Below, piece by piece: positions 1 to 8,881 of a DNA stretch of 64,000 nucleotides. Position 1 is the first letter of the stretch. Every line of letters begins with the position of its first letter. The notes under the pieces are model-generated. The model ran no database searches. It saw only the letters and a program-made list of their open reading frames with translations, and was not told the DNA's origin. Origin of the DNA: Gemmatimonadota bacterium (GTDB lineage Bacteria; Latescibacterota; UBA2968; GCA-2709665); assembly GCA_028874335.1 (NCBI GenBank), contig JAPPJY010000089.1:1-64000 (forward strand), in the 5' to 3' direction. The translations under genes were made by a program, and so were the position numbers.

Positions 1-181
1 TGACCAACGCCGACCGGCGCTTTTGCAGCCGTGCGAAGACCGCTGGGAATTTTAAAACAGCTTCTTATCCGTGTTCCGAGGGAAAACCGTACACTGTGCT
101 TTAGACCGGTCAGCGGCGAAGATCGTTCCGCAAGGATTCGCTGGAGATGCGTGGGGAACCGCCCATTTGCGGCCGATGCAT
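1..181. other. Intergenic end of window, no gene seen
   Basis: This stretch lies downstream of the leftward RidA gene. I see no convincing coding frame, tRNA or strong terminator. It contains a 16-base word (positions 53-68) that recurs once near 57,390, but nothing else matches around the two copies. Confidence 0.4.
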
Positions 182-1429
182 TCAAGGGTTGTCCGATTCC
201 GTTGACGAGACGCGACCCACGCGCCGTCCGGCTGTCAGTTCCACCTTGACGTGGCGCGCATCCAGCTCGGGCATTGCAGGGCACGGCAACACGTGCACCG
301 TTTCCTTCGGCACCGCCTGAGAGACGATTTCCGGGAACGCCGCGGCGGCTTCCGGCGAACTGACATAGGCAAACACCAGACAGATTTCTCTCCGTGTAAG
401 CGACAGCCGTTCCAGGACGGTTGCCAGCTGTTCCGCAACCAGTTCCGCCTCCCGGCGCGGGTCCGTGCCGCCGGGCGCCCGCAGCTCGCCCACCTGGATC
501 AGTTCCCAGCCCTGGGCGCGGCAGCGGCGAATCCTCAAGGCGCCGTCATCCGGGATTTCCGAAGGAATCCGCGTCTCCGAGTGCCGCACCTCGTTATCGT
601 TGTCGGACAGCACTCCCATGACCTGTATTTCCGCGTACAGGCGGGGCGGATCGCCGAAACACCGGCTGTCCGACATCATCACCACGGGTCGCGGGTGACC
701 TGACCAGCGCCGGTTGACTTCCTTACGGATGAGGTGCGCGATCCTCGTACAGTGGGCGAACGGACGGAGACGCACGACGTCGCTCAACGAGCCGCCCCCC
801 TCCTCGAAAACGTCCTGGATGAGGTCGAACACGTGCCGGATCTGGCGCTCCGGTTGTCCTTCGAACAGCGGATTGATGCCTTCGTCCCACGCGACAACGC
901 CCGACAGATGGATCTGCCGGCCGCCGCCGAAGCGCGTCACGACCGCGGGGGCAAGCGCCATGAACTCGGTATCGTACAATGACTCCGGACGCCACACGGC
1001 CTGCTGGAACGCCGCGCCGGGTCTCGGCACATAACCCACTGCCTGAATACACGTGGAGAGGCGGGTCCTCGAATGCGCCCAGCCAAGCGTCGTGATCGCG
1101 GCGCGGTACCCGCGGCTGAACCGGGCCCGCCGTTCACCGCGCATGTGGGTGCCGTCGTACCGCTTGTTGTGCAGAACCGTCCATTCGGCGAAGGAATCAA
1201 AACCCCCGCCGGACACGGCGGCGACCTCCGTCATCGTGTCGCAGAGCGCCACATTCTGGGATTCGGACCATTCGTCGCGCAATGCCTCGCCGGCTGCCTC
1301 CGACCATGTTGCGCCCTGGATGCCGCGGGCGGGCAGCTGCGAACCCAGTTGATTGAGATCGATACGCACGGCGTCGCCCCAATCCGTGTGCCGGACCCGC
1401 ATGTTTCGCCGTACGTCCGGGTGAGACAT
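182..1429 (-). CDS. Tandem RidA/YjgF-like protein
   Basis: A 415-residue protein that looks like two RidA/YjgF/YER057c-type domains in one chain. The central half carries a RidA-like stretch (IHLSGVVAWDEG, then a helix with QIRHVFDLIQDVFEEGGGSLSDVVRLR). The C-terminal quarter repeats the pattern in diverged form (WELIQVGEL, then EQLATVLERLSLTRREI). RidA proteins hydrolyse reactive enamines and imines made by PLP and flavin enzymes. The ATG at 1429 is preferred over an upstream in-frame codon at 1513 because AGGGGG sits about nine bases before it and the longer form would overlap the neighbour. It is last in the leftward block, directly after a DAO-type amine oxidase whose imine products are a natural substrate (inference). 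The N-terminal 100 residues match nothing I recognise. Confidence 0.7.
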   Translation of the reverse strand: MSHPDVRRNMRVRHTDWGDAVRIDLNQLGSQLPARGIQGATWSEAAGEALRDEWSESQNVALCDTMTEVAAVSGGGFDSFAEWTVLHNKRYDGTHMRGERRARFSRGYRAAITTLGWAHSRTRLSTCIQAVGYVPRPGAAFQQAVWRPESLYDTEFMALAPAVVTRFGGGRQIHLSGVVAWDEGINPLFEGQPERQIRHVFDLIQDVFEEGGGSLSDVVRLRPFAHCTRIAHLIRKEVNRRWSGHPRPVVMMSDSRCFGDPPRLYAEIQVMGVLSDNDNEVRHSETRIPSEIPDDGALRIRRCRAQGWELIQVGELRAPGGTDPRREAELVAEQLATVLERLSLTRREICLVFAYVSSPEAAAAFPEIVSQAVPKETVHVLPCPAMPELDARHVKVELTAGRRVGRVSSTESDNP

Positions 1430-1503
1430 CAGTGAACACCCCCTGTGCCGGCACCCTTCGTGCGCAGCCGGAAAGACCGTGAACCGACGGCACCGGTGAA
1501 GGC

Positions 1504-2841
1504 TCAACTCCACGGGAACGGACTGTTGGACACCGGATGGAGCCTTCCCTCGGCATAACGGGAAAAGCGAAACGGCGCCAGCAGACGCGAGGACCCGCCC
1601 AGGAGTTCCCCCGCCACCAGCCTGCCCACGCCGATCATCTTGTACCCGTGATTCGAGTCCGCAATGAAGTAGCAGTTCTGGTGAAACCGGTCGAACACCG
1701 GAAAACTGTCGGGTGTAAACGCGCCGATGCCGCCGGACGGCTCTTTATTGAAGAGCGATGACTTTCCTTCAAACCGCTTGTGACAGAATGCCAGCGCGGA
1801 ACACCACTGATGGGCGAACTGCTCGCCCACGATGAAATCGGGGGATTCCGGTCCATAGGGGTCCACGGCCACGTCGTCCGGCGGTCTTTCCACCCGGTAG
1901 GGCATCGCCCCCCCTTGTACACCCCCGAAGTGGAAATCGGGCTTGTAATAAATGCCCCACAAACGATCGGTAATCAGCGAACCGTCGACGTCCGAATACA
2001 GCGGCGCATCGGTGTCGAGGTGAATAACAGGGGGCATGCTGCCGTCGTTGGTCTTGAGGTAGTTGGGGTCGACGCCCAGCGTACCTTCCTGCAAACACCA
2101 GTAACTCCACATCGGGAGATCGTGGTGCATCGCCCCGTCCGGACCCTTGATGCTCACCGACGCGGGCAGATCCAGCATATCCCAGAGCAGCTTCGCCCAC
2201 GGCCCCGCGGCGATAACGACCTCGTCTGTCCGGATCACGCCGCGATCCGTTTCCACCGCCGAGACAGCTCCTCCGTCGAACCGGAATCCGGTGACCGCGA
2301 CGCCTTCCAGAATCCTGACGCCCTCGCTCCTGGCCTTGTCTGCCAGGCCCACCATCGACGCGCGGTTGTTGGCGTACCCCCCTCTTTTTTCGTGAAGAAC
2401 GGATGTGATTCCCTTCGCCTGCCAGTCGTGAAACAAACGCCGCATATATTTCGTGCAGTCTGCATCGCCTTCTATAAACTCCGATTCGTAACCGATCTCG
2501 CGCTGCTGTTGTGCGATGCTGGCGACGTCCTCATGCATGGACTCGGGGCTGATCTGCATGTAACCGACGGGATGGTAGCTGAACGTCTCCGGATCGGTCT
2601 CCCACAAATCGACGCTGTGCGCCATCAATTCGCGCATGGCCGGCTGGAAGTAGTTATTGCGGATGACGCCGCAGGCGATGCCGGAAGCGCCCGCAGCCAC
2701 GCCCTTCTTGTCCACGATCAGCACCTCGGATCCGGAAACGCCTTGGCGTCTCTTCAGCTCCCTCGCCAGGTGATAGCCGGTACTCAGACCGTGAACGCCG
2801 GCGCCGATAATCAGATATGGCGTATGTTCGGGTATGCGCAT
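1504..2841 (-). CDS. DAO-family FAD-dependent amine oxidoreductase
   Basis: A 445-residue flavoprotein of the D-amino-acid oxidase/sarcosine oxidase beta family. The N-terminus has the dinucleotide fold YLIIGAGVHGLSTGYHLA (about residues 9-26). It is followed by an acidic strand end (VLIVDKKGVAAGASG) and, later, the family segment VVIAAGPWA. Relatives oxidise sarcosine, dimethylglycine or other secondary and tertiary amines. They release an imine or formaldehyde and pass electrons to oxygen or an electron-transfer chain. The substrate cannot be read from the sequence. The neighbours are a ThDP enzyme 36 bases upstream and a RidA protein downstream. This fits an amine-catabolic unit in which RidA clears the imine (inference). 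Confidence 0.8.
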   Translation of the reverse strand: MRIPEHTPYLIIGAGVHGLSTGYHLARELKRRQGVSGSEVLIVDKKGVAAGASGIACGVIRNNYFQPAMRELMAHSVDLWETDPETFSYHPVGYMQISPESMHEDVASIAQQQREIGYESEFIEGDADCTKYMRRLFHDWQAKGITSVLHEKRGGYANNRASMVGLADKARSEGVRILEGVAVTGFRFDGGAVSAVETDRGVIRTDEVVIAAGPWAKLLWDMLDLPASVSIKGPDGAMHHDLPMWSYWCLQEGTLGVDPNYLKTNDGSMPPVIHLDTDAPLYSDVDGSLITDRLWGIYYKPDFHFGGVQGGAMPYRVERPPDDVAVDPYGPESPDFIVGEQFAHQWCSALAFCHKRFEGKSSLFNKEPSGGIGAFTPDSFPVFDRFHQNCYFIADSNHGYKMIGVGRLVAGELLGGSSRLLAPFRFSRYAEGRLHPVSNSPFPWS

Positions 2842-2877
2842 GGTTGCCTCATATCTATAACTCCGGCGTCGAAAACG

Positions 2878-4599
2878 CTAGTATTCCATCCCCGTGTATA
2901 AATTCTCCTCCACCCGGGCAGCCACGACCGTCAATTCCGGTTTGGCCAGCCACGCCTCGCCGGCCCGCCGCATTTCCTCCAGGGTGGTCACCGGCACGCC
3001 CGTTGCGCCGAAGCCGCCCGCGACCCGCGCCCAATCCACCGGCTTGAAATCAACGCCCCGGTAAGGCAGGTTGCGCATGGCCTGAGCGACCTTGACAATG
3101 GCCAGGGACCGGTCGCACATCACCACGAGCAACGGCCGCAGCCCCAGCCTGCGTGCGGTTTCCAATTCCTGGACCATCATCGCGAAACCGGCGTCGCCGA
3201 ACACGCCCGCCACCGGATGACCTGGCCGCAGGAGCGACGCCGCCAGCGCCGACGGCAGACCGTAACCCATCGCGGAAAGGCCGTTTGACGTCAGAAACGT
3301 CCCCGGCGAACGCGGCCGCCAGACCTGCGAAACCAGCATCTTGTGCGCGCCGACGTCGACAGAAAGAATGGCTTCCGCGGGCAGTGTTTCGCGTATTTCA
3401 CGTATCAGATGAAACGGCGAGAGTCCATTTTCACCGGCTTCCTCATCGGGACAGATCGAATCCGCGACGCCGGCTATTGCGCAGCGGATTTCAGCGGCCG
3501 TCCACAGCGGGCGGGCCTTGTATCGGGTCAGCAAGCGATCCAGCAGGATTGTAACGTCGCCCACGCACTCGTAAGCCGGCCTGAAGCCGCCAAAGGCAAT
3601 CGGGTAATTGGCCAGGGAGTAAACCGCCTGGCGAAGATGCCAGTCCTGCGCCGATTCCACCGGATCGAAGCCCACGCCCAGGATACAATCGCTCCGACTG
3701 ATAAGGTCCACGAGAACGGCGTCTCCCGCGGCCGATGCGACCGTGCCCAGATAGCCCGGTCCGAACTCATCGGGAATTCCCTTTGCTTGCGGAAGCACGA
3801 CATAGGGAATCTGAGACTCGGAAAAGAACCGGCGCACCGCGGCCGAATCCCGATGGGCGTCCAGTGCGATGCCCACCACGCCGACCGGACGTTCAGCCCT
3901 GTTCAGCGCCGCCGCTATCCCGTCGAGACTGCCGCTGCACGCGCGAGTCGGGTCCGGCGTCGACGCGCCCTCGCCGGGCGCCGCGTCGGCCACGGCGACG
4001 TCATTCGGTATCGAGAGGTATACCGGACCGGCGGGAGCCGCGGTCGAAACCTTCAAGGCGGACCGCACAGTCGCCTGTATACCTCTCCTCTCAAGGGGGA
4101 CCGACCATTTGCAGACGGGATCGAACAATTCATTGAGAGGCAGATTCTGCTTCTGGCTCACCCGTGACCGGGATACCGGGCTGACCGCGGACAGGGCCAC
4201 GATCGGGTCCCGGTCGAGGTATGCGGCGCCGACGCCCAGCACCAGATTGCAAGCGCCCGGGCCAAGCGTCGCCAGGCAGACCCCCGGCGTGCCCGAAAGG
4301 CGCCCCACCGCGCTGGCCATAAAGGCGGCGGCGGCCTCGTGACCGGTCAGTATAAACCGGATTCCGGTCGTCTCCAGCGCGTCGATCAGATCCACAACCT
4401 CGCCGCCTGGGTGGCCGAATACGAACCTTACACCGCCTTCGTGCAGGGTTTCCGCGATGGCTGTCGCGCAGGATGGCACGGACTCGACGGCTTCCAGGTC
4501 GGCTTTCAAATCAGGCAGGTTCGTGCCCCTTCCGGTAAACCCTTTGGAAGCGCCGGTCCATTCACTGACGTCCTGCCGGGTACGAGGCGGCGCCCGCAA
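2878..4599 (-). CDS. Thiamine-diphosphate-dependent enzyme, acetolactate synthase-like
   Basis: A large-subunit-type ThDP enzyme of up to 573 residues. The pyrimidine-binding domain has the catalytic glutamate in LTGHEAAAAFMASA and the turn TLGPGACNL. A central FAD/DHAP-type domain follows. The C-terminal domain has GDAGFAMMVQELETARR in place of the usual GDG...NN metal motif. Relatives include acetolactate synthase, sulfopyruvate decarboxylase and benzoylformate decarboxylase, and I cannot choose between them. The start is uncertain. The frame opens at a TTG (4599), and a second TTG at the DLKADLEAV segment, with AAGGGG upstream, would give a more usual N-terminus. It lies between a homocysteine methyltransferase and an amine oxidase in the same leftward run. 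Confidence 0.8.
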   Translation of the reverse strand: MRAPPRTRQDVSEWTGASKGFTGRGTNLPDLKADLEAVESVPSCATAIAETLHEGGVRFVFGHPGGEVVDLIDALETTGIRFILTGHEAAAAFMASAVGRLSGTPGVCLATLGPGACNLVLGVGAAYLDRDPIVALSAVSPVSRSRVSQKQNLPLNELFDPVCKWSVPLERRGIQATVRSALKVSTAAPAGPVYLSIPNDVAVADAAPGEGASTPDPTRACSGSLDGIAAALNRAERPVGVVGIALDAHRDSAAVRRFFSESQIPYVVLPQAKGIPDEFGPGYLGTVASAAGDAVLVDLISRSDCILGVGFDPVESAQDWHLRQAVYSLANYPIAFGGFRPAYECVGDVTILLDRLLTRYKARPLWTAAEIRCAIAGVADSICPDEEAGENGLSPFHLIREIRETLPAEAILSVDVGAHKMLVSQVWRPRSPGTFLTSNGLSAMGYGLPSALAASLLRPGHPVAGVFGDAGFAMMVQELETARRLGLRPLLVVMCDRSLAIVKVAQAMRNLPYRGVDFKPVDWARVAGGFGATGVPVTTLEEMRRAGEAWLAKPELTVVAARVEENLYTGMEY

Positions 4600-4638
4600 T
4601 TGCTCAACATTCCGGGCGGGATCAGGCCGCCTGACTCC

Positions 4639-5706
4639 TCACAGCTTATCGACGAACTCCTGATTGTGACGCCTGAGCGTGGCATCGCTGCCCAGCGCAT
4701 AGTGCCTGGACATATCCGGAGAGTACCGGCTGGCAGGCGGGCGTCGACCCAACGCTTCCGCGATCGACCTGACGTGATGCGGCCCGGCTCCGCAGCAGGC
4801 GCCCAGGTACCGGACTCCCATTTCGAACGCTGTACGCGCGAACGCAGCCATTTCGTACCTGTGACATGCAAACGGATCCAGCGCCGTGGGAAAGGAACGT
4901 CCTCCGGGCGGGGCGGGGGCGCCCGTTTCCCCCAGCGACTGAAACGTCGGTTGATCGTCCGTCGTGCGGTAAGGCACCGGCAGTGCCGCCACGTGGCAGG
5001 ACACCGAACGCCGTATTCGTTCAACATCGGGCAGCATCGTCTGCGGACCCCTAGTGCAATTCACCCCCACGACGTCGACGCCTGCCTGTTCAAGGCGTCT
5101 TGCGGCCTCGTCCAGCATGACGCCATCCCTTAGCCCCTCCTCGCGATGGTGGGCAAAGGTGACGACAGCCGGCAAGCCGGCGCGTCTGATGGACGCCAGC
5201 GCCAGCGCGGCCTCGCCGAAGAAGGAAAATGTCTCCGCGATCATGAAATCGACGTTCGCCTCAGCCGCCCAGGCCACCTGCTCGTCGAACATCGCCGCAA
5301 TCTGCGTATCCGTTGCGCCATCGGCCGGGTCCCATATGTTGGTATTGCAAATGTTGCCGGCAACGAGCGGGCGTTCTCCGTCCACGGATCCGGCAACCGA
5401 TTGCGCGATGGACAATGCGCTTTTCTGCAGGGGTTCCAGAAGGTGTTCACTTCCAATGAGACGCATCTTTTCACGGTGCCCGTAATAGGTAAACGCTTCG
5501 ATCACGTCGGTGCCCGCGCGCCAGAATTCGAGATGCAGACCGGCCACGACCTCGGGATGCTCGAGCACGACCTCCGGCACGTATGGGCCCGCCTGCAGAT
5601 ACCCCCGGCGCTCGAGTTCGAACAGGTAGCCCTCTGCGCATATCACCGCGTCTTCGTCAAGGCGCTGCAACAGGCCCCGGGGGGTTGCCGACGCATCTGC
5701 TTTCAT
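4639..5706 (-). CDS. Homocysteine S-methyltransferase family protein (BMT)
   Basis: A 355-residue TIM-barrel methyltransferase of the betaine-homocysteine/S-methylmethionine methyltransferase family (Pfam S-methyl_trans). The zinc-binding cysteines are visible: one in VVGVNCTRGP and the adjacent pair in LGACCGAGPHH near the C-terminus. Family members move a methyl group from betaine, S-methylmethionine, DMSP or a similar donor to homocysteine or another thiol. The ATG at 5706 follows AAGGA at a good distance. A second family member, fused to a SAM-type methyltransferase domain, lies at 9766-11514 in the same block, so two different donors or acceptors are likely (inference). Confidence 0.85.
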   Translation of the reverse strand: MKADASATPRGLLQRLDEDAVICAEGYLFELERRGYLQAGPYVPEVVLEHPEVVAGLHLEFWRAGTDVIEAFTYYGHREKMRLIGSEHLLEPLQKSALSIAQSVAGSVDGERPLVAGNICNTNIWDPADGATDTQIAAMFDEQVAWAAEANVDFMIAETFSFFGEAALALASIRRAGLPAVVTFAHHREEGLRDGVMLDEAARRLEQAGVDVVGVNCTRGPQTMLPDVERIRRSVSCHVAALPVPYRTTDDQPTFQSLGETGAPAPPGGRSFPTALDPFACHRYEMAAFARTAFEMGVRYLGACCGAGPHHVRSIAEALGRRPPASRYSPDMSRHYALGSDATLRRHNQEFVDKL

Positions 5707-5736
5707 CAGAATCGTTCCTTCGGTTTTCCCGACTGA

Positions 5737-8022
5737 TTATCGGGACGACACATTCGCCGGCGGCGTCGGGTTGGCGTCTCCCAGCACCGTGCGTCCGGCG
5801 GGGGTGTCCAGAAACCGGCGAATCACGTTGCGTGTGATCATCGAGACGTTGTTTGAATACCCGTTGTGAGAGAGGCTGCCCGTCCACGTTACGGAGCCCG
5901 CGGAAAAGACCGCGCCTCCCCCGGCATAGTCCATAATCGCCACGTCGGCCGCGGGCGTGACGTGTGTGCGCCTGGCGGGGATGAAATCGGGATGCGCCGC
6001 CCGGGCGAGTACGACCGGCTCCGGCGTGAACCGGTCCCACGCCCAGGCCTGAACGGCATCCATTTCAAATCCGGCCGCGCTGCCCAGGTTCAGACCGAAG
6101 TCGCCGATAATCTCGTCCTGCCCGACGCCGTGGAATACCCATGCATATCTGGCGTCCATGCTTGACGGAAGCCGCCGGAATCCCCGTTTATCGTCGGCTT
6201 CGATCCAGGCGTTGGACGCATGTTCCACGCCGACCGTCCGCCGTGGTGGACGTCCGCGCCTGGCCCACAGACCTCCGAGTTCCAGTGTCGTACTGTGTTG
6301 GGATTCCCCGGGCGCAGGATCGTACGTCGGTCCGTAGTCGCCCTCTCCTCCCCTGCGAAGTTCGAGCAGGTGCGTCCGCCGGGTGTCGATGGACGTCACC
6401 CAGTACAGACCGTTGCCGCTCAAATAGACGAGGCGGCCCCCGTTCCGCACGTACGCCGCCAGGCTGTCGACCATGTTTTCGGTGTGGTATTCCGGATGGC
6501 TTCCCATAACCACACATCGATAGCCGGAGAGCAGATCGGCGCCCCCGCGATGAAGGTCTTCGTCCGCAAATGCCTCGTATTCGAACCCCAGCGCCTCCAG
6601 CCAGTCGATCAGGTAGAGGTTCGCCGTTATGTTGTGCGCCCCCCAGTTCTGGAATCCCGCGCCGGGATTCCATCCCCGTGTGGGCTGAAGGCGCGAGTAA
6701 TAGTGAACCATCGAACCGTCGCTGTGAACGTCGTAAGTACACAGCGTTCGGTCCAGGACACCGTCTTCCGTATAGCTGTACGCGGCACGGTTGCTTCCGT
6801 ATGCCTGCCACGTCAGCGTGGGAATCAGACATCCCAATTCGGAACGCGGCGTTTTCGATGTAACGATAAACGGTACGAAGAGCGCGTCCGAAGCGGACCG
6901 TGCCCGCAGTGTGTATATGCCGGATCTCGCGTCGGAAGGCACCGCAACCGTAATCGCCGTCGGCCACCCTGCATCTTCGAGGTCGTCTTCATGCAGGTAG
7001 ATCGCGTTGTAATCATCGGGCCGATCCGTATAAAGCCTGGACGGCATTCCCCCCCAGTACGGCCCCGTCACGGCGCGCCCCGGCGCATTGACGGCAAGCC
7101 CGTGGTTTCTGTTGTCAGAAAGATCGACGACCCGGGGGCCGGTCACGTCCAGGCCAAGATGCCAGTTTCCAATGACGGGGCCGAGGGTTGACGGGTCCTG
7201 TCCGCCAGCAAGCGCCAGGACCGCTTCGCGGTCTAGCGCGGCTCCGAGAATCACGGGGTGCGCGATCTTGCCCGTAAAGTGAGCCCAGTGGCAAGCGCTG
7301 CGATCGGCGTCCTGACACGCGCCGAACAGCAATGGCGCGTTACTTGCGAACACGCAACCCTTCCTGATTTCTTTCGAGGAAAGACTCAACGTATCGCGGG
7401 AAGACCGGGTTTCGACCACGCCGGCCGTATCGCCAATCTGCTGGTAGAGACGGATTTCGCCGGAGTCAGGACGGTGCGAGAACGCCACGAACTGCCAGTT
7501 GCCCACGTGGATGTTCTCTCTGGCCGTCGCCCAGTGCGCCGTCCTTCCGTCGTGAGAAACCGCAGCCGTCAGAAAGCGCTCGCCCGCGAAGAAAATACCG
7601 TAGCCCAGGTTTTCGCTTGTCCACTTCACGGCAAGGGCGCGCCAGCCGCCACCGCCCAGCGTTGGCTGGAACCAGAGGGCGACGGTAAACGGACCTTTCG
7701 GATTCAGGGTATCGGAGTGGGGAATCTCTATGTACGAACCATAATCCGTAGGTTGTTCGAAAACCTCGATGCGGTCCGGCTGCCCCCATGAGACACGTTC
7801 TTCCCGGTAGCCCGGACCGGCGGGATTGGGATCGCCATGAATCAATCGCGACAGGTTCACGTCCACCGTACCTGGAGGGCCGCCCAGTTTGAATGCGATC
7901 TCCGCTCCGGCCGGCACGGTCATTTCATCCGCGTAGCCCTCCAGCCCGAGTCCCGGGACGGGCGACGATTTCTCGAATCGGGGATTGGACAATATTCGTG
8001 CCTTCGCTTTGGACATCTCCAT
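5737..8022 (-). CDS. N,N-dimethylformamidase large-subunit-like protein with LamG domain
   Basis: A 761-residue protein. Residues around 90-220 look like a LamG/concanavalin-type fold (GPFTVALWFQPTLGGGGW, VAFSHRPDSGEIRLYQQ). From about residue 400 the sequence matches the catalytic region of the N,N-dimethylformamidase beta subunit family, with LIPTLTWQAYGSNRAAYSY, a glutamine-amidotransferase-like core and GGRLVYLSGNGLYWVTSI. The characterised enzyme uses mononuclear iron to hydrolyse dimethylformamide to dimethylamine and formate. No small alpha subunit is seen here. Most relatives have unknown substrates, probably N-substituted amides. Formate dehydrogenase genes a few kilobases upstream in the same orientation would suit a formate-releasing reaction (inference). 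The start could be the first ATG (8022) or the one two codons later. Confidence 0.75.
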   Translation of the reverse strand: MEMSKAKARILSNPRFEKSSPVPGLGLEGYADEMTVPAGAEIAFKLGGPPGTVDVNLSRLIHGDPNPAGPGYREERVSWGQPDRIEVFEQPTDYGSYIEIPHSDTLNPKGPFTVALWFQPTLGGGGWRALAVKWTSENLGYGIFFAGERFLTAAVSHDGRTAHWATARENIHVGNWQFVAFSHRPDSGEIRLYQQIGDTAGVVETRSSRDTLSLSSKEIRKGCVFASNAPLLFGACQDADRSACHWAHFTGKIAHPVILGAALDREAVLALAGGQDPSTLGPVIGNWHLGLDVTGPRVVDLSDNRNHGLAVNAPGRAVTGPYWGGMPSRLYTDRPDDYNAIYLHEDDLEDAGWPTAITVAVPSDARSGIYTLRARSASDALFVPFIVTSKTPRSELGCLIPTLTWQAYGSNRAAYSYTEDGVLDRTLCTYDVHSDGSMVHYYSRLQPTRGWNPGAGFQNWGAHNITANLYLIDWLEALGFEYEAFADEDLHRGGADLLSGYRCVVMGSHPEYHTENMVDSLAAYVRNGGRLVYLSGNGLYWVTSIDTRRTHLLELRRGGEGDYGPTYDPAPGESQHSTTLELGGLWARRGRPPRRTVGVEHASNAWIEADDKRGFRRLPSSMDARYAWVFHGVGQDEIIGDFGLNLGSAAGFEMDAVQAWAWDRFTPEPVVLARAAHPDFIPARRTHVTPAADVAIMDYAGGGAVFSAGSVTWTGSLSHNGYSNNVSMITRNVIRRFLDTPAGRTVLGDANPTPPANVSSR

Positions 8023-8029
8023 GAACGGC

Positions 8030-8812
8030 TCAAATGTACCTCACCAGCCCGCCGTCCACGTCTATAGATGCGCCGGTAACGTAGCTTGCCCGTTTGCTGG
8101 CCAGGAAAGTCACGACCGCCGCGATCTCTTCCGCTTCCCCCACCCTGCCCAGCGGTGTCTCCCGGCCTGCCTGTGCGTAATACGCCTCCAGTTCCGCGTC
8201 CGGCGCGAAATAGTCCAGCGTACTGCCCCAGGCCTGGCTCTTCACGTTGCCGGGATTGACACTGTTTACAAGAATACCGTATTGTGCAAGATTGTCCGCG
8301 AGACCCTTGCTGAATGCCAGACACGCGGCTCTGTCCGTGCTGTTGGCGATGTATTCCGGCGCAATCTGGCGCCCGACGATTGAGTTGATGTTGACAATCC
8401 TGGCCTGCGTGCTTTGTTTCAGATAGGGCAGTGCGGCCCGCACACAGCGCATCGCCGCAAACAGCTTCACGTCGAGGTCCGCGCGCCAGCGGACCTCCTC
8501 CACCTCTTCGAACGTACCGGGAAGCGCACTGCCGGCATTGTTCACCAGAATATCCAGGCCGCCCAGCGCGGTGGCTGCCGCTACCACGAACGCCAGGATC
8601 CGGTCGTTGTCCGTTACATCGGCAGTGTCGGCGAATACGTCGGCACCGGTTTCCTTCCGGAGCGCCGCCGCCGTATCGTCAAGATCACGGGACCCTCGGG
8701 CGCAGATCGCAAGGTCGGCGCCTTCCCGTGCGAGTTCAAATGCAATTGCACGGCCGATACCCTTGCTGCCGCCCGTAACCAGCGCACGGCGGCCTTTCAG
8801 CCCAAGGTCCAT
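8030..8812 (-). CDS. SDR-family oxidoreductase with altered catalytic residues
   Basis: A 260-residue short-chain dehydrogenase/reductase. The cofactor motif TGGSKGIG is near residue 14, and LVNNAG near residue 90 is intact. The active-site region reads SIVGRQIAPEYIANSTDRAACLAF. Aligned with the usual S...YxxxK pattern, this puts Asn at the catalytic Tyr position and Arg at the Lys position. I checked this against the bases at 8320-8400. A known subset of SDRs annotated as ketoacyl reductases shows similar losses. The ATG at 8812 is chosen because AGGAGG lies five bases before it. The dimethylformamidase-like gene follows after seven bases, so the two are probably co-transcribed. Confidence 0.82.
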   Translation of the reverse strand: MDLGLKGRRALVTGGSKGIGRAIAFELAREGADLAICARGSRDLDDTAAALRKETGADVFADTADVTDNDRILAFVVAAATALGGLDILVNNAGSALPGTFEEVEEVRWRADLDVKLFAAMRCVRAALPYLKQSTQARIVNINSIVGRQIAPEYIANSTDRAACLAFSKGLADNLAQYGILVNSVNPGNVKSQAWGSTLDYFAPDAELEAYYAQAGRETPLGRVGEAEEIAAVVTFLASKRASYVTGASIDVDGGLVRYI

Positions 8813-8881
8813 CAAACCCTCCTGCGTGCCGGACGACGTGTCATAACCATGCCCGGAACGTGTTCCGAAACCCTTATGTTC

